Source: Pictodentalium vernedei
Lineage: Eukaryota > Mollusca > Scaphopoda > Dentaliida > Dentaliidae
Length of the DNA: 64,000 nt
Direction: 5' to 3'
Assembly: GCA_031216915.1 (NCBI GenBank)
Contig: CM062289.1
Span: 448,346,910-448,410,909 of the forward strand
Shown: positions 54,954 through 64,000 of the stretch, piece after piece
Layout: the number at the start of each line of letters is the position of its first letter
How positions within the stretch are numbered: the first letter of the stretch is position 1
Translations under genes and position numbers: made by a program
The notes under the pieces: model-generated
Told to the model about the DNA's origin: nothing
Seen by the model: the letters and a program-made list of their open reading frames with translations, nothing else
The model's database searches: none

Positions 54954-56519
54954 CTACTCAAAGTTTGCTAAGCACCAAGTATATCCATCTACCTGTTTTA
55001 CGTTTCAGTTGAAATATTGTAATGAAAAGTGTATATATTTTTTGTTTAATTATATCTTTAATGATTTAAGTACAGAAATTAAGATTTTATTTGTGTTTTG
55101 ACATTATTTTAAATACAATAACCATGGAAAATGGATATTATTGGTAGAAAAGGAAATTTTTCAAATTTGCCAAAAAGTTGACGAGCGAACTGGTATGGGC
55201 TCATAATCAAGTATGAGACCCATTACTGTTAATTACAGCTTGACAATGCCTTCTCATGCTCCCAATCAGGTTCCTGGTGGTCCTTTGTGGGATGTTGTTC
55301 CATTCTTTGACCAGCATGGCACCAAGCTCCTGGACACTTCTTGGCTGGACTGGACGGGCTGAAATTGCAAGCTGTAACTCATTCCAGACATGTTCGATTG
55401 GATTGAGGTGAGGGGATCTTGCTGGCCAGTCCATACGCTCAATCCCCTCCATCTGTCGGTACTTCCCAACAGCATGGGCAACATGCGGACAGGCATTATC
55501 GTCCATCAGAATGAATCTATCACCCACTGCACCTGCATACAATCTGATGTGGACATCCAGGATCTCATCCATATACCGCTTTGCAGTCAATGTACCACGT
55601 TCAAGGACACAGACGTCTGTACGTCCATCCCTGATGATGACGTCCCAGATCATGATTGACCCTCCACCATAGCGGTCATGCTCAGCAATGTTGGCTGCAT
55701 GGAATCACTCTCCTGGTCTTCTCCATACCCTAGAACACCTATCTGTGTGGTCTGGGCAGTACCTTGACTCATCTGTAAAAAGGACAGTTCGCCAATCTTC
55801 TCTGGTCCATCTAATGTGGTCCATGGCCCATTCATATCGTGCCTGGCTGTGGTTCAGGGACAGCGGAATGCGAATACATGATCTTCTCGATCGGAAACCA
55901 CATTCGTGCAACCTTGCCCGGATAGTCTGCGTCGAAACATTTACCCCGGATGCATTCTGACAGTTACTGCGAAGCTGGGATACTGTGGCAGAGCGGTTCC
56001 TATGGGCCTGAATGATCAAAAACCGGTCTTCAGCTGCAGATGTTGCCCTGTCTCTGCCACCACCATGCCGTTTTACTGGTGTGCCATACTACTGAAATCT
56101 TGCCCAGGCTCTGGTGATCACCATATTGTGCACACCAAGAGCTTCACCAACCTGACATTGGGTAGCCCCTTGCTCCACCATCCCTACAGCCCGCCACATT
56201 TCTGCTTCAGACAAATGTCTTCTTACATTTGCATTTGCCATATTCAATCATTAAATCACAAGGGTTTGTGTTGAAATGAAGATTGAATACCTTACATGTC
56301 ATGTACATGTAGACAGTACACGAAAACATCATGAAAATCAAGGGGTACATGCTTTCCATCACTGTCACGAAAAGTCTGCCTGTCAAGAGAGCTAATGTAA
56401 ACACTGGGGACCATCTCAATACATTCCTCCATCATATCCACCAAAAATATCGCAAATATGTCGCAAGCAAATTTCACAATGATGTGTCAAATATTTTGTG
56501 CTTAGCAAACTTTGAGTGG
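54954..56519 (-). mobile_element. Tc1/mariner DNA transposon, 1,566 bp
   Basis: Terminal inverted repeats CTACTCAAAGTTTGCTAAGC and GCTTAGCAAACTTTGAGTGG are flanked by TA at 54952-54953 and 56520-56521. The interrupted array reads on across the TA, which confirms the borders. It carries one transposase gene on the minus strand with two in-frame stops. The size and layout are those of an ordinary Tc1 element. Confidence 0.9.
55207..56241 (-). pseudogene. Tc1-type transposase, two premature stops
   Basis: Reading from ATG at 56241 gives 345 codons to the stop at 55207. The N-terminal helix-turn-helix (RRHLSEAEMWRAVGMVEQGA) binds the terminal repeats. The catalytic triad is visible: D in LFTDESR, D in MDDNACPH and E in LNPIEHVW, with 34 residues between the last two (DD34E). 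A TAG stop follows WARFQ and a TGA stop follows RRPGE. There is no frameshift. The copy is inactive but young. Confidence 0.9.
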
Positions 56520-57169
56520 TATAGTTTTGATCAGACTTTTTTTTGCCAGAGTTATGCCCCTTTTTGTCTTAGAATGCTATAATTTTGTCCGGAGGTTTTC
56601 TCAGATGTTTATTGGTCAATTCCTTTGATTTCACTACCATGGGAACCTGTTCACTTGCGGTTATAGTTTTGATCAGACTTTTTTGCCAGAGTTATGCCCC
56701 TTTTCATCTTAGAATAATCATGGCAGTGGGGGGTGATGGATAGGCCCATCTTGGACCGTCACATCTCTAGTTACAACTAGCTCGACAAGTGGCTGCATAA
56801 TACAATTTTGTTGAAATTTTTTGAAAATTCTTTTCTTTTTTTTCTACTGTGCAAATTGTAAATAACATGGGCGGATGCAGTCGGTTCATCCGGTTGAGAT
56901 TTATTCAGTTAGAAGGTCAAGTTCACATTAGTTTCATACCTAAGTAAGCTTTCCTTATTAGCATTTTGAAGCTATTTCTTTGAAATAGACAGAGGCATTA
57001 GAATATATGATGGTTGATATTGAATCCTGTAAATATAAATATGCTCTCTCTGGCTGCCCGGAGTATTATTAGCATGTACATGGCTTCTTTATCCATGTGG
57101 TAATCCCAGAGAGAGGATCAGTTCTTGTAGAGCTGCCACAACTATATAAATATAATTTTCTATGGTATG

Positions 57170-57310
57170 TCCATTGGGCACCACAAAGAAGATTTTCTGT
57201 TTCTTGGGTCATTTTAAAATTTTGGTTAAGTATTTCCTTGTCATCGAAAGTTCATGCTCTTAGTTTGTTTTATGTTTTTGGCCTCATAATCTGCAGAAAA
57301 AGTGAAGGAT
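57170..57310. repeat. Family H left-end fragment
   Basis: 'gaagattttctgtttcttgg' and 'tttatgtttttggcctcata' match 19905-20050. The right end is missing. Confidence 0.5.
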
Positions 57311-57711
57311 GCACTCCATTGAATCAGATCGCGGTGAATTGACCAGTCGCATGCACTTGGGTGGTACATGTGGATCTGAGAGCCACGTATAGAGCCCAAG
57401 TGTGCGCGTCTGGACATTTTACTGTGACCTGAGTCGTCGACGTTTAACACAAGGAAATATGTTCAATTTAATGTAGTTCTTTCAAGGCTCGACTCTAGTA
57501 GTGCACAGTATTATAATCGGAATCCGAGGGTGTAGCGGTCAGCAGCCATTTTTGGTGATCGATTGAACACTGATGATTGCATGATAGTACATCAAGGTGC
57601 CATCTGCAGTGCTACAGCATTGATGATGATGTCATGATGCCACAAGGGATGATTTTTATATGACATCTCCCTTATTTAAAAATATTTTAACTAATTGGTT
57701 ACAGTAAAACC

Positions 57712-58463
57712 TGTCTTTAGAGACCACTGTCACGAGAGACCACCTGTCTTGAGAGACCACTCTGGCCATGTACTGATTGGTTTCACTTCACTCTATAATG
57801 GACCTGTCATGAGAGACCACCTGTCTTGAGAGGCCACAAAACTAGGACAAAAACTCAGTTTTTCACCTGTTTTGAGAGACTGGAAAATCAATTTTTGGCA
57901 ATTTCAGAGTATTAAAATCAATAAACAGGTTGAGGGGTTGATTTTTTTGGTGGTCTGTATTTGTTATTCAAAATTAGTTATATTAAAAATTATTGGAGAG
58001 TGCATGTTGGCACTCTCCAATAATTTGTAATAAAACAAATTCATACAAACAAAATATATGTGTTTGACTGAAGAGGAAACATGAGCAAGGAAAAAGATGG
58101 CTTTTGTTCTGGTATCCTCATTCTTGTAACTCGGCCAGTTAGGATCAATGCAGTGTGCACAGAAATCAATAGTTCAAAAATGTAACCAGGACATCGGCCC
58201 AACAGTGAAGTTTTTCAGTTTATGCACTTTTATCTATAATTTATTAAACAATGCCTTTGTACTTAGAATTAAAACTGAATTAAAATAAAACAATAATAAA
58301 AAAAAATTAGAAAAATCATTTCTTCTCCTTTTGTGCAACAAATATTCTCTGGTGAGTCATTCACTGACTAGCAAAAACGTCAAACCTCTAATGAGAGACC
58401 ACCTGTCGTGAGAGACCAGTTTTGCTCGGCAAAAGGGGTGGTCTCTCAAGACAGGTTCTACTG
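57712..58463. mobile_element. TA-flanked element with 'gagagaccac' repeats
   Basis: The left end cagtaaaacctgtctttaga and the right end caagacaggttctactg are flanked by TA (57710-57711, 58464-58465). Subterminal 'gagaccacctgtc' units repeat. A family D copy (about 57926-58141, hairpin attggagagtgcatgttggc) lies inside. The right end stops 27 bp before exon 12. Confidence 0.75.
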
Positions 58464-58490
58464 TATAATGTTTGCTCTTTTTTTTTTCAG

Positions 58491-58631
58491 AAATGTAAAA
58501 TATGTCGGAAAAAGTGCAATGAAGACAGTTTGTTATTGTGTGATGAATGTAACCAAGCCTTTCATTGTTATTGTCTCCGACCAGCTGTCAATAAAATACC
58601 AGCTGGGGAATGGTTTTGTCCAGCATGTATA
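58491..58631 (+). CDS. BAZ1B: BAZ1B-like exon 12: PHD finger
   Basis: The exon of 47 codons reads KCKICRKKCNEDSLLLCDEC, NQAFHCYCLRPAVNKIPAGE, WFCPACI. The zinc ligands are complete: C2 and C5, C17 and C20, H25 and C28, C43 and C46. A PHD finger of this type contacts histone tails. The sequence LCDECN.AFH.(Y/F)CLRPA matches BAZ1B rather than BAZ1A. The acceptor follows a 10-base T-run, and the donor is gtgagt. Later exons (acidic linker, bromodomain) are not in the window. Confidence 0.97.
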
Positions 58632-59192
58632 GTGAGTATATATTTTTTTGGACACAGCTAAATTTATTTTATACCATGATTGCCTATTCTACAATATATG
58701 AAAAGTCTTTGACATAAATTTTAGCTTTACACACCAACCATGGTGAACACTCCAGCAACAGAATTTCAATAGTTAAAATTTACACCTACAGTGGAACTAC
58801 ATCCAAGTTGGCCTTTGGTAACGTCGAGCTGAATGGGAACTTGTCTAAATTTACCGCACGTTGCCTCGCAAAGAGTGAAATGAAAGTGGCAATTATATAT
58901 TACGTTTTTAAATGAGTGTACCCCATAAGACACCAAAACTTAACAAACATGCATTGTCTCATGTTAATAAAGCATCCATAACTCAAAATGATATGTTGTT
59001 ATGCTATTAAAATGAAAAAGGCCCCGTTTCATTTTCCATTTCTTTTCGGCAATAAAATTGACAGCGGAAGTACCACCCACCGATTCTCGTGTAAACAAAT
59101 ACAGATTCGCACGTATGTACGTCTGGTGCTCAGTAAAATCGAGAAAAAATAGTAGCGACTCTTAATAATCTGACGATCTTGGTATAAATAAA
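58632..59192. other. Intron 12 start, nothing recognised
   Basis: AT-rich sequence without element ends. I looked for the next BAZ1B exon (acidic, then basic) here and further on and did not find one. Confidence 0.5.
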
Positions 59193-59331
59193 ATATACCC
59201 AAAGTAGCTTGGTGTACCAAATGTTCACCACTTGTGGTGAAGTGGTGTTAACTGCGTGCCAAAGGCTCGCAGTTAACACCACTTCACCACTCGTAGTGAA
59301 CATTTGGTACACCAATTTACTTTGGGTATAT
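59193..59331. repeat. Hairpin with ~60 bp arms
   Basis: tacccaaagtagcttggtgt, accaaatgttcaccac, gtgaagtggtgttaactgcg and their complements close on a short loop (ccaaagg). Confidence 0.8.
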
Positions 59332-59344
59332 TCTATATGTATGC

Positions 59345-59995
59345 CCATTTGAAAAACGTTTGTATTATGTAATCAGTCTGTCCTGTCTGTCTATCTGTCC
59401 GTCCATTAATATTTTGGATTTCCGACTGTTAACTCCAGTTTGAATTATTTGATCTCGACCTATCCATCTGGATTCATATCTCAGTGATGAGTGGATGGAT
59501 TTCAACAAAATTCACTATGCAGTATCCTTGGAGTGACCCGCTTCTGCCACATGTTAAAATGGAGTTGCTCACGATATTTTCACCTGAGTTATGACCCTTA
59601 CTTTGTCAAATTTTCAATACCGTCCAGTTTCATATCTTAGCTGTAAACGGATGGATTTCAACTGAATTTGTTATGTGGTATCCTTGGGATGAATCCTCTC
59701 AGCCACATGTTGAATGGAGTTGCTCACACTATTTTCACTTGAGTTACAGCCCTTACTTTGTCAACTTTGCAGTATTGTCCATCCATATGGATCCATATCT
59801 CGGCAGTGCGTGGATGGATTTCAACGAAATTCAGTATACGGTATTTTTGGATTGATCCACTTCTGCCACATGTTGAATGGAACTGCTCAACCTTCTTTCA
59901 CCTGAGAAATGGGCCTTACTTGTCAATTTTCCATGAGTTTTTTAAAGTTCATTTATGCTTCATCGGTTAAGCACTGCAGTGTGGGTATGAATTGC
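59345..59995. repeat. Tandem array of ~150-170 bp monomers
   Basis: 'atggatttcaac(a/t/g)(a/g)aatt' occurs at about 59492, 59651 and 59814, with 'gccacatgttgaatgga'-type words between. A ctgtctatctgtccgtcc microsatellite precedes it. The 60-70 codon ORFs derive from the unit. Confidence 0.65.
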
Positions 59996-60154
59996 TTTCT
60001 GCAGTAGCTCTTGTTTTTCAATGGATTACAATTTTTTTCCCAATTACCCTGATTTAACAGTAATTTAGGCAATAATCTATATGCAATTGACTTGTAGGGT
60101 GCTAAATTACTTTTTGGGGCACTCTTCCTTAAATTGTCACAAGGCTAGAGCTGG

Positions 60155-61490
60155 TCGGTTTTTAGCTCACTGAAGGGAGCTAAACTTATCACTTGCCGTC
60201 CGTCGTCATCCGTCCGGCGTCGTGAACATTTTTCAAACGACTTCTTCTCTGAAACCGCTAGGTCGATTTGCTTGAAACTTGGTATGGATGTTCATTACCA
60301 TATGTCAGTTCAAGTTTGTTCAAATGAAATGGACATGCCCATGTGGGGCTCCATAGGGGGCATAACTCTGATAGCACCGTATGAATTATAGAAATATTTA
60401 AAAAAAATCTTCTCCAGAACCAGTGGGCAGAATCTTTTGATACTTGGTATGCAGCATCTTGGTATGGGTCTGATTCAATTTTGTTCAAATCGGCCCCCTG
60501 GATTCATATTTGGGCTCACTATGGAAGCCCAAATTCGAACTTAGTGCATTTCAGGCAAATTTCTTAAAAAATTTTCTTCTCCACATCCAGCAGGCAGAAT
60601 CTTTTGATATTTGGTATGCAACATTGTGGGGTGGATCTGATTCAAGTTTGTTCAAATCGACCCCTGGGTTCATATTTGGGCTCAGTATAGGAGCCCAATT
60701 TGAACTTAGTGCATTTCAGGCAAATTTCTTTAAAAATCTTCTTCTCCAGATCCAGCAGACAGAATCTTTTGATATTGGGTATGCAGCATCCTTAGGGGGG
60801 GGGGTGAGATTCAAGTTTGTTCAAGCCATGTCGCTAAGTTCATATTTGGGCTCACTGTGGGAGCTTGAATTGTAACTTGAAATGAGGAATTTTCTTAAAA
60901 AATCTTCTTCTTCAGATCCAGCAGTCGGAATGTTTTGATATGTGGTGTGTATCATCCTTGGGGGGGGGGGGGGGGGGGGACGGGGAGGGGGAGATTCAAG
61001 TTTGTTAAAGCAAAGTCCCTGGGTCCATATTTGGTCTCCCTGTGTTAACCCGAATTATAACTTAGTCAATATGAGGAATTTTTCTTTAAAAATCTTCAGA
61101 ATCAGCAGTCGGAATGTTTTGATATTTGGCATGCAGCATCCTTAGGGGGTGAGATTCAAGTTTGTTCAAGCCAAGTCCCAGGGTTCATATTTGTGCTCAC
61201 TGTGGGAACCCGAATGATAACTTAGTTCAAAATGAGGAATTTTCTTTAAAAATCTTCTTCTTCAGATCCAGCAGATAAATGCTTTTGGTATTTGGTATGC
61301 AACATCCTTAGGGGGGTAAGATTCAAGTTTGTTCAAGCTATGGCCCTAGTTCCATAAAATTTGTCTCTCATGACTTCATTCCTTTGTAGTGTTGATGAAC
61401 CATGTCTAACTAAATGTGACCCCCAAATACTTCTTTGAACCACTTTGGCCAGTGAGCGATTAAGGCTCCTTGGGGCCTCTTGTTAAATTT
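60155..61490 (+). mobile_element. Pearl-like array element inside the hAT element
   Basis: The head TTTTTAGCTCACTGAAGGGA folds back to gggagct. A gtccgtcgtcatccgtccgg stretch follows. About six monomers of ~165-180 bp follow (cttcttctccagatccagca near 60410, 60575, 60740, 60907, 61087 and 61258), each with 'ttttgatatttggtatgca'. A 20-base G-run sits at 60960-60979. The 3' end is a hairpin aggctccttggggcct followed by cttgttaaa. Confidence 0.75.
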
Positions 61491-62302
61491 TCTCTCCGTT
61501 CGGTTTTGGACCCAAAAAATCAATTTTCGGTTTCGGTTTTTGTAACACAATACATATTTTCCATGTATTATGTATTAAACTGGGACAGGATAGTACTAAA
61601 ACATGTCAAATAACAAACAAGTGAACTAGAAATGGAATAAAACCGTATTGCGATTGTTTCCTGTACATTCCATGAACAAAAATTTCATCTGCAATCTGCA
61701 AATGCTTTCATAAAAAGTCATTCAAATGCAGGGGTATAGATATGGGAGTCTGTGTTGAGGGGGGCTCAAACATTTAGCTGCATAGATGCCGTTTGAGATG
61801 GAAAATTTATGATTCGACCGTTCTTTTTTCATTTCCATTCACGTCATTGGTGTATTACATGACATGAAAATAAGTGAAGAGGGTCAGAATTTCAGAAAGC
61901 AACTGCCTGAAATCAAGGAGAAGTTGAGAACTTTAGAACACACCTTTTTACTTTCAGAAAGACAGATACCCATTTCACAAGCTAACGTGACAAGTTGACA
62001 ATTGTACTTGATAGGTGCAAACTCTAAATCCCAGAATCATTCATTTACAAAGCACTGTAGAGGTTATGCAAAGTATCGACAAGATGATCATCCGACCTGA
62101 TTTCCATGTCCATTCTTCCTTTTGGTTTGCATTGAATTATCATTATCAGAGAGTATTCACTGAAGTCTGAGAATTCCCATTTCTTCAAAAAACAACACAG
62201 CCACGTGTGTTTTGCATATATAAGTGTATTTTGGATTTTTTGTTTTCATTCTTTTCAAATTTCCGATTGACACTTTGACAGGTATGTGCAACTAATGCAT
62301 TA

Positions 62303-62490
62303 TTAACCCTTTACCCAACAAATCGCCCGCATCCGCCCGCGTAATATGCAAATTCAGCACTTGAAAAAATATTATTTTTCAAAAAATTTCGAGCTCATTC
62401 CAACGAGGGGTCACATGATATGGTTTTGTTAAAAAGTTTTGAAAAACTTGAAAAAATGATATTTAAAATAATAAATTTTGATATTGTTTG
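62303..62490. mobile_element. A2 MITE, centre shortened
   Basis: TTAACCCTTTACCCAAC, the octamer atgcaaat, half centre gagctcattccaacgagg and right arm aaaataataaattttgatat are present. The terminal GGGTTAA is replaced. Confidence 0.7.
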
Positions 62491-62897
62491 CAAATATTAA
62501 TTTAACCCCTTTCCTGCAATCCTGAATTCCCCCAATATTAATGGCTCATTGAGCAAATTGATACTCTTCTCTTATCTTGACACCAAGTCACTTTGCAGGT
62601 GTCACAGTCTGTTCTTTTTCAAGAACAGTTTTGTACACTTCGGCATGATGATTCTGTATGTGGCAACGTAGTTGGAGGTATTTATGCACTGGGCGACGAC
62701 TGACTTAGTGCATAATTGGCATTTCTATCGTCGTTTCTTAAAAAATATTGATAAATGCTACTACGCGTTTTAGCTTGCATTTTGTTGATTAAACAAAATC
62801 TATGGTTTTTAATATCTTTTCGGTTCGGTTTCGGTTTCCACTTAAAAAAACGAGTTTCGGTTTTCGTTCAGTTAAACCGACCAGCTCTACACAAGGC

Positions 62898-63030
62898 AAA
62901 TCCTAACAAATTAAATTAACTTCAAAGTTAATATTAAGCACATCAACTGAATATGAAGCCTTTAGGTTGTGGTACCTTCTCATCAGAATAAAACCCAAAG
63001 ATGGGCTTACAGCAATCTACCAGTTAACAG
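62898..63030. mobile_element. Right part of the family D MITE hit by the hAT element
   Basis: It continues aaatcctaacaaatt to tctaccagttaac and matches 1003-1130. The left part is at about 60090-60145. Confidence 0.7.
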
Positions 63031-63868
63031 GTACAGAATTTGTACTGAAGCTATGATAAATGATTTGATGAATGGATTATTCAGTTAATATATGGATTAC
63101 ATATTTTGTTATTTTCTAGATATTTCAATACAGAGTTAGAAAGCTGAAATCAACTCTGTTTTAAGGAGTTCCACAGAATATTACATTAGTATCAGTAAAA
63201 GTCATTCACATGTTTGTGCACCCTATTTAAAAACTGACCTTTTAGCCCTTTCCCATCCCCCCCGCCCCCCCCCCCCCCCCCATATTACTTTCGATTATCC
63301 AAGACTGCCACATTGATTTTTCTGTGCATGTTGACTGTCGTTGGTACATTTTATTGATATTTTTCAGTTATCACTGTTTGTTGTGTCACAAAAATAGGAA
63401 ACATAAGCGATTAAAGTTGCAACTTCCTGGATCAATTTCAATGGGATCCAGTGCTAAGAAGCGTGAATTTATATACTTGGGGAGTCGGTTTCAATAGTGG
63501 TTTATCTTGTAAAATAACCACCAACAAACTGCAGGTACAGTAGAATTGAAAAGTTGAAAAGTTTGAGTGAAAATTCCAGTTTCCAAAACTACGACATCAT
63601 TGAATTGAACAAAACAAACATGTGCATTTGTGTATACAAGCCATCGAGTGAAAATGTCACTGTTTGGGATGTATTTCTAACTATGAGTGTACATGCTTTG
63701 AATGATGTCCTTATTGGAGAGATTTAGTCAGCTAGTTCAATATTTGTACCGTATTATACCTCTCCTGCTTCTCGTTTTAATTACCAAAAAAATAGAAAAT
63801 ACACCTCTATATTACATTAGTTCAGCAATCAGAACATAGCGGCAACTCCACAACATAAGGTATCCACT
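63031..63868. other. Intron 12, nothing recognised apart from a C-run
   Basis: A C-rich run lies at 63256-63281. The remainder is AT-rich with no element ends and no exon-like frame. Confidence 0.5.
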
Positions 63869-63870
63869 AT

Positions 63871-64000
63871 GCAGGGTTCCCGCACCTCCTTGATTTCCTT
63901 GAAAGTCCTTGAATCTCAAAACACCATCCCAAGGAACTGGAAACTGTTTGAATATTGAAGGCCATCCTGGAAACTCCTGGAAATGGAGTCGGCTATGCAT
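63871..64000. mobile_element. Left end of a CAGGGTT element, cut by the window edge
   Basis: 'gcagggttcccgcacctcct' then 'ccttgaaagtccttgaatct' resembles 2973-3225. The right end is outside. Confidence 0.45.

Larger units (their letters stand above)
54372..56900. mobile_element. A2 MITE carrying a tandem array that carries a Tc1 element
   Basis: The MITE left end TTAACCCATTACCCAG to about 54455 and its right arm (ttttgttgaaattttttgaa to cgggcggat-like wording, about 56776-56890) enclose everything between. Inside is a ~150 bp monomer array (54560-54953 and 56520-56730). The Tc1 element at 54954-56519 interrupts that array. Confidence 0.65.
386..58631 (+). other. BAZ1B: BAZ1B/WSTF-like gene, internal segment of 12 exons
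   Basis: Twelve exons at 386-543, 5579-5706, 17673-17871, 19767-19833, 23146-23260, 29111-29264, 35208-35372, 40734-40794, 45367-45474, 48663-48759, 53438-53589 and 58491-58631 join in consistent phase into 515 codons without a stop. Every junction inside the window has AG and GT borders. In order the product shows a WHIM1 helix region, a charged coiled-coil stretch, a WHIM2/WSD motif (GTDRNHSRYW), the block GQNLWF..LHPNGVRES, and a complete C4HC3 PHD finger. This order and wording match BAZ1B (Williams syndrome transcription factor), the regulatory partner of SNF2H in the WICH remodeller and a reported H2A.X tyrosine kinase. BAZ1A/ACF1 is the main alternative, but the PHD core LCDECN.AFH.YCLRPA fits BAZ1B better. 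Introns run from 1.9 to 12 kb. The WAC, DDT and bromodomain exons should lie outside the window. Confidence 0.93.
60146..62889. mobile_element. hAT element, 2,744 bp, exact 8 bp duplication, with nested elements
   Basis: Termini TAGAGCTGGTCGGTTT and AAACCGACCAGCTCTA are flanked by cacaaggc at 60138-60145 and 62890-62897. It landed in a family D MITE, whose sequence resumes with aaatcctaacaaatt as in 1000-1020. Inside are an array element (60155-61490) and an A2 MITE (62303-62490). The element's own part is rich in 'ttcggtt', as at 16207-16772. No transposase frame is visible. Confidence 0.85.

Noticed and set aside
55266-55496. Second transposase-region ORF as a separate gene
   Set aside because: It is an out-of-frame shadow of the Tc1 transposase.
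58632-64000. Next BAZ1B exon (acidic linker or bromodomain)
   Set aside because: No splice-bounded phase 0 frame with the expected acidic, basic or bromodomain pattern was found. It is probably beyond the window.

Overview
This is nuclear DNA from an animal, not a prokaryote. Coding sequence is about 2.4 % of the window (1,545 of 64,000 bases). It lies in twelve short plus-strand exons with GT/AG introns, and the introns are packed with transposable elements. The exons join with consistent phase into 515 codons of a BAZ1B/WSTF-like protein, a large chromatin-remodelling subunit. The visible order is WHIM1, a charged coiled-coil stretch, WHIM2/WSD, an acidic linker, then a PHD finger. The N-terminal WAC and DDT parts and the C-terminal bromodomain must lie outside the window. 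I found no second host gene.

The repeat set suggests an aquatic invertebrate, most likely a mollusc (perhaps a bivalve) or another lophotrochozoan: 'pearl'-like elements with ~150-170 bp tandem cores, tRNA- and 5S-derived SINEs, a DIRS retrotransposon, hAT and Tc1 elements, and very many foldback MITEs. This assignment is inference from repeat types only.

Layout. 1-5.6 kb: exon 1, then TTAA, hAT-like and TA-flanked MITEs. 5.7-17.7 kb: the largest intron, with a microsatellite-rich array element and a complete-length but decayed 7.0 kb DIRS element (7865-14846) sitting inside a palindromic MITE, then a ~164 bp tandem array. 17.7-35 kb: exons 3-7, hAT elements with 8 bp target duplications, an 819 bp retro-insert, SINEs and several strong palindromes. 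35-48 kb: exons 7-9, SINEs with clear target duplications including one with a 5S rRNA-like head, and a dimeric 169/171 bp array. 48-58.6 kb: exons 10-12 and a 1,566 bp Tc1 element nested in a tandem array nested in a MITE. 58.6-64 kb: intron 12, with a 2,744 bp hAT element carrying other elements.

Two patterns stand out. More than 20 MITE copies share one small palindromic centre although their arms and termini differ. Separately, the elements that carry tandem arrays share a 5' signature (T-run, AGCT, short hairpin back to AGCT), short 3' hairpins followed by a GTTA/ATTA-type end, and a motif near GAAACTTGGTATG in otherwise unlike monomers. Both suggest that a few mobilising machineries shaped this locus. 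All element boundaries come from reading by eye.
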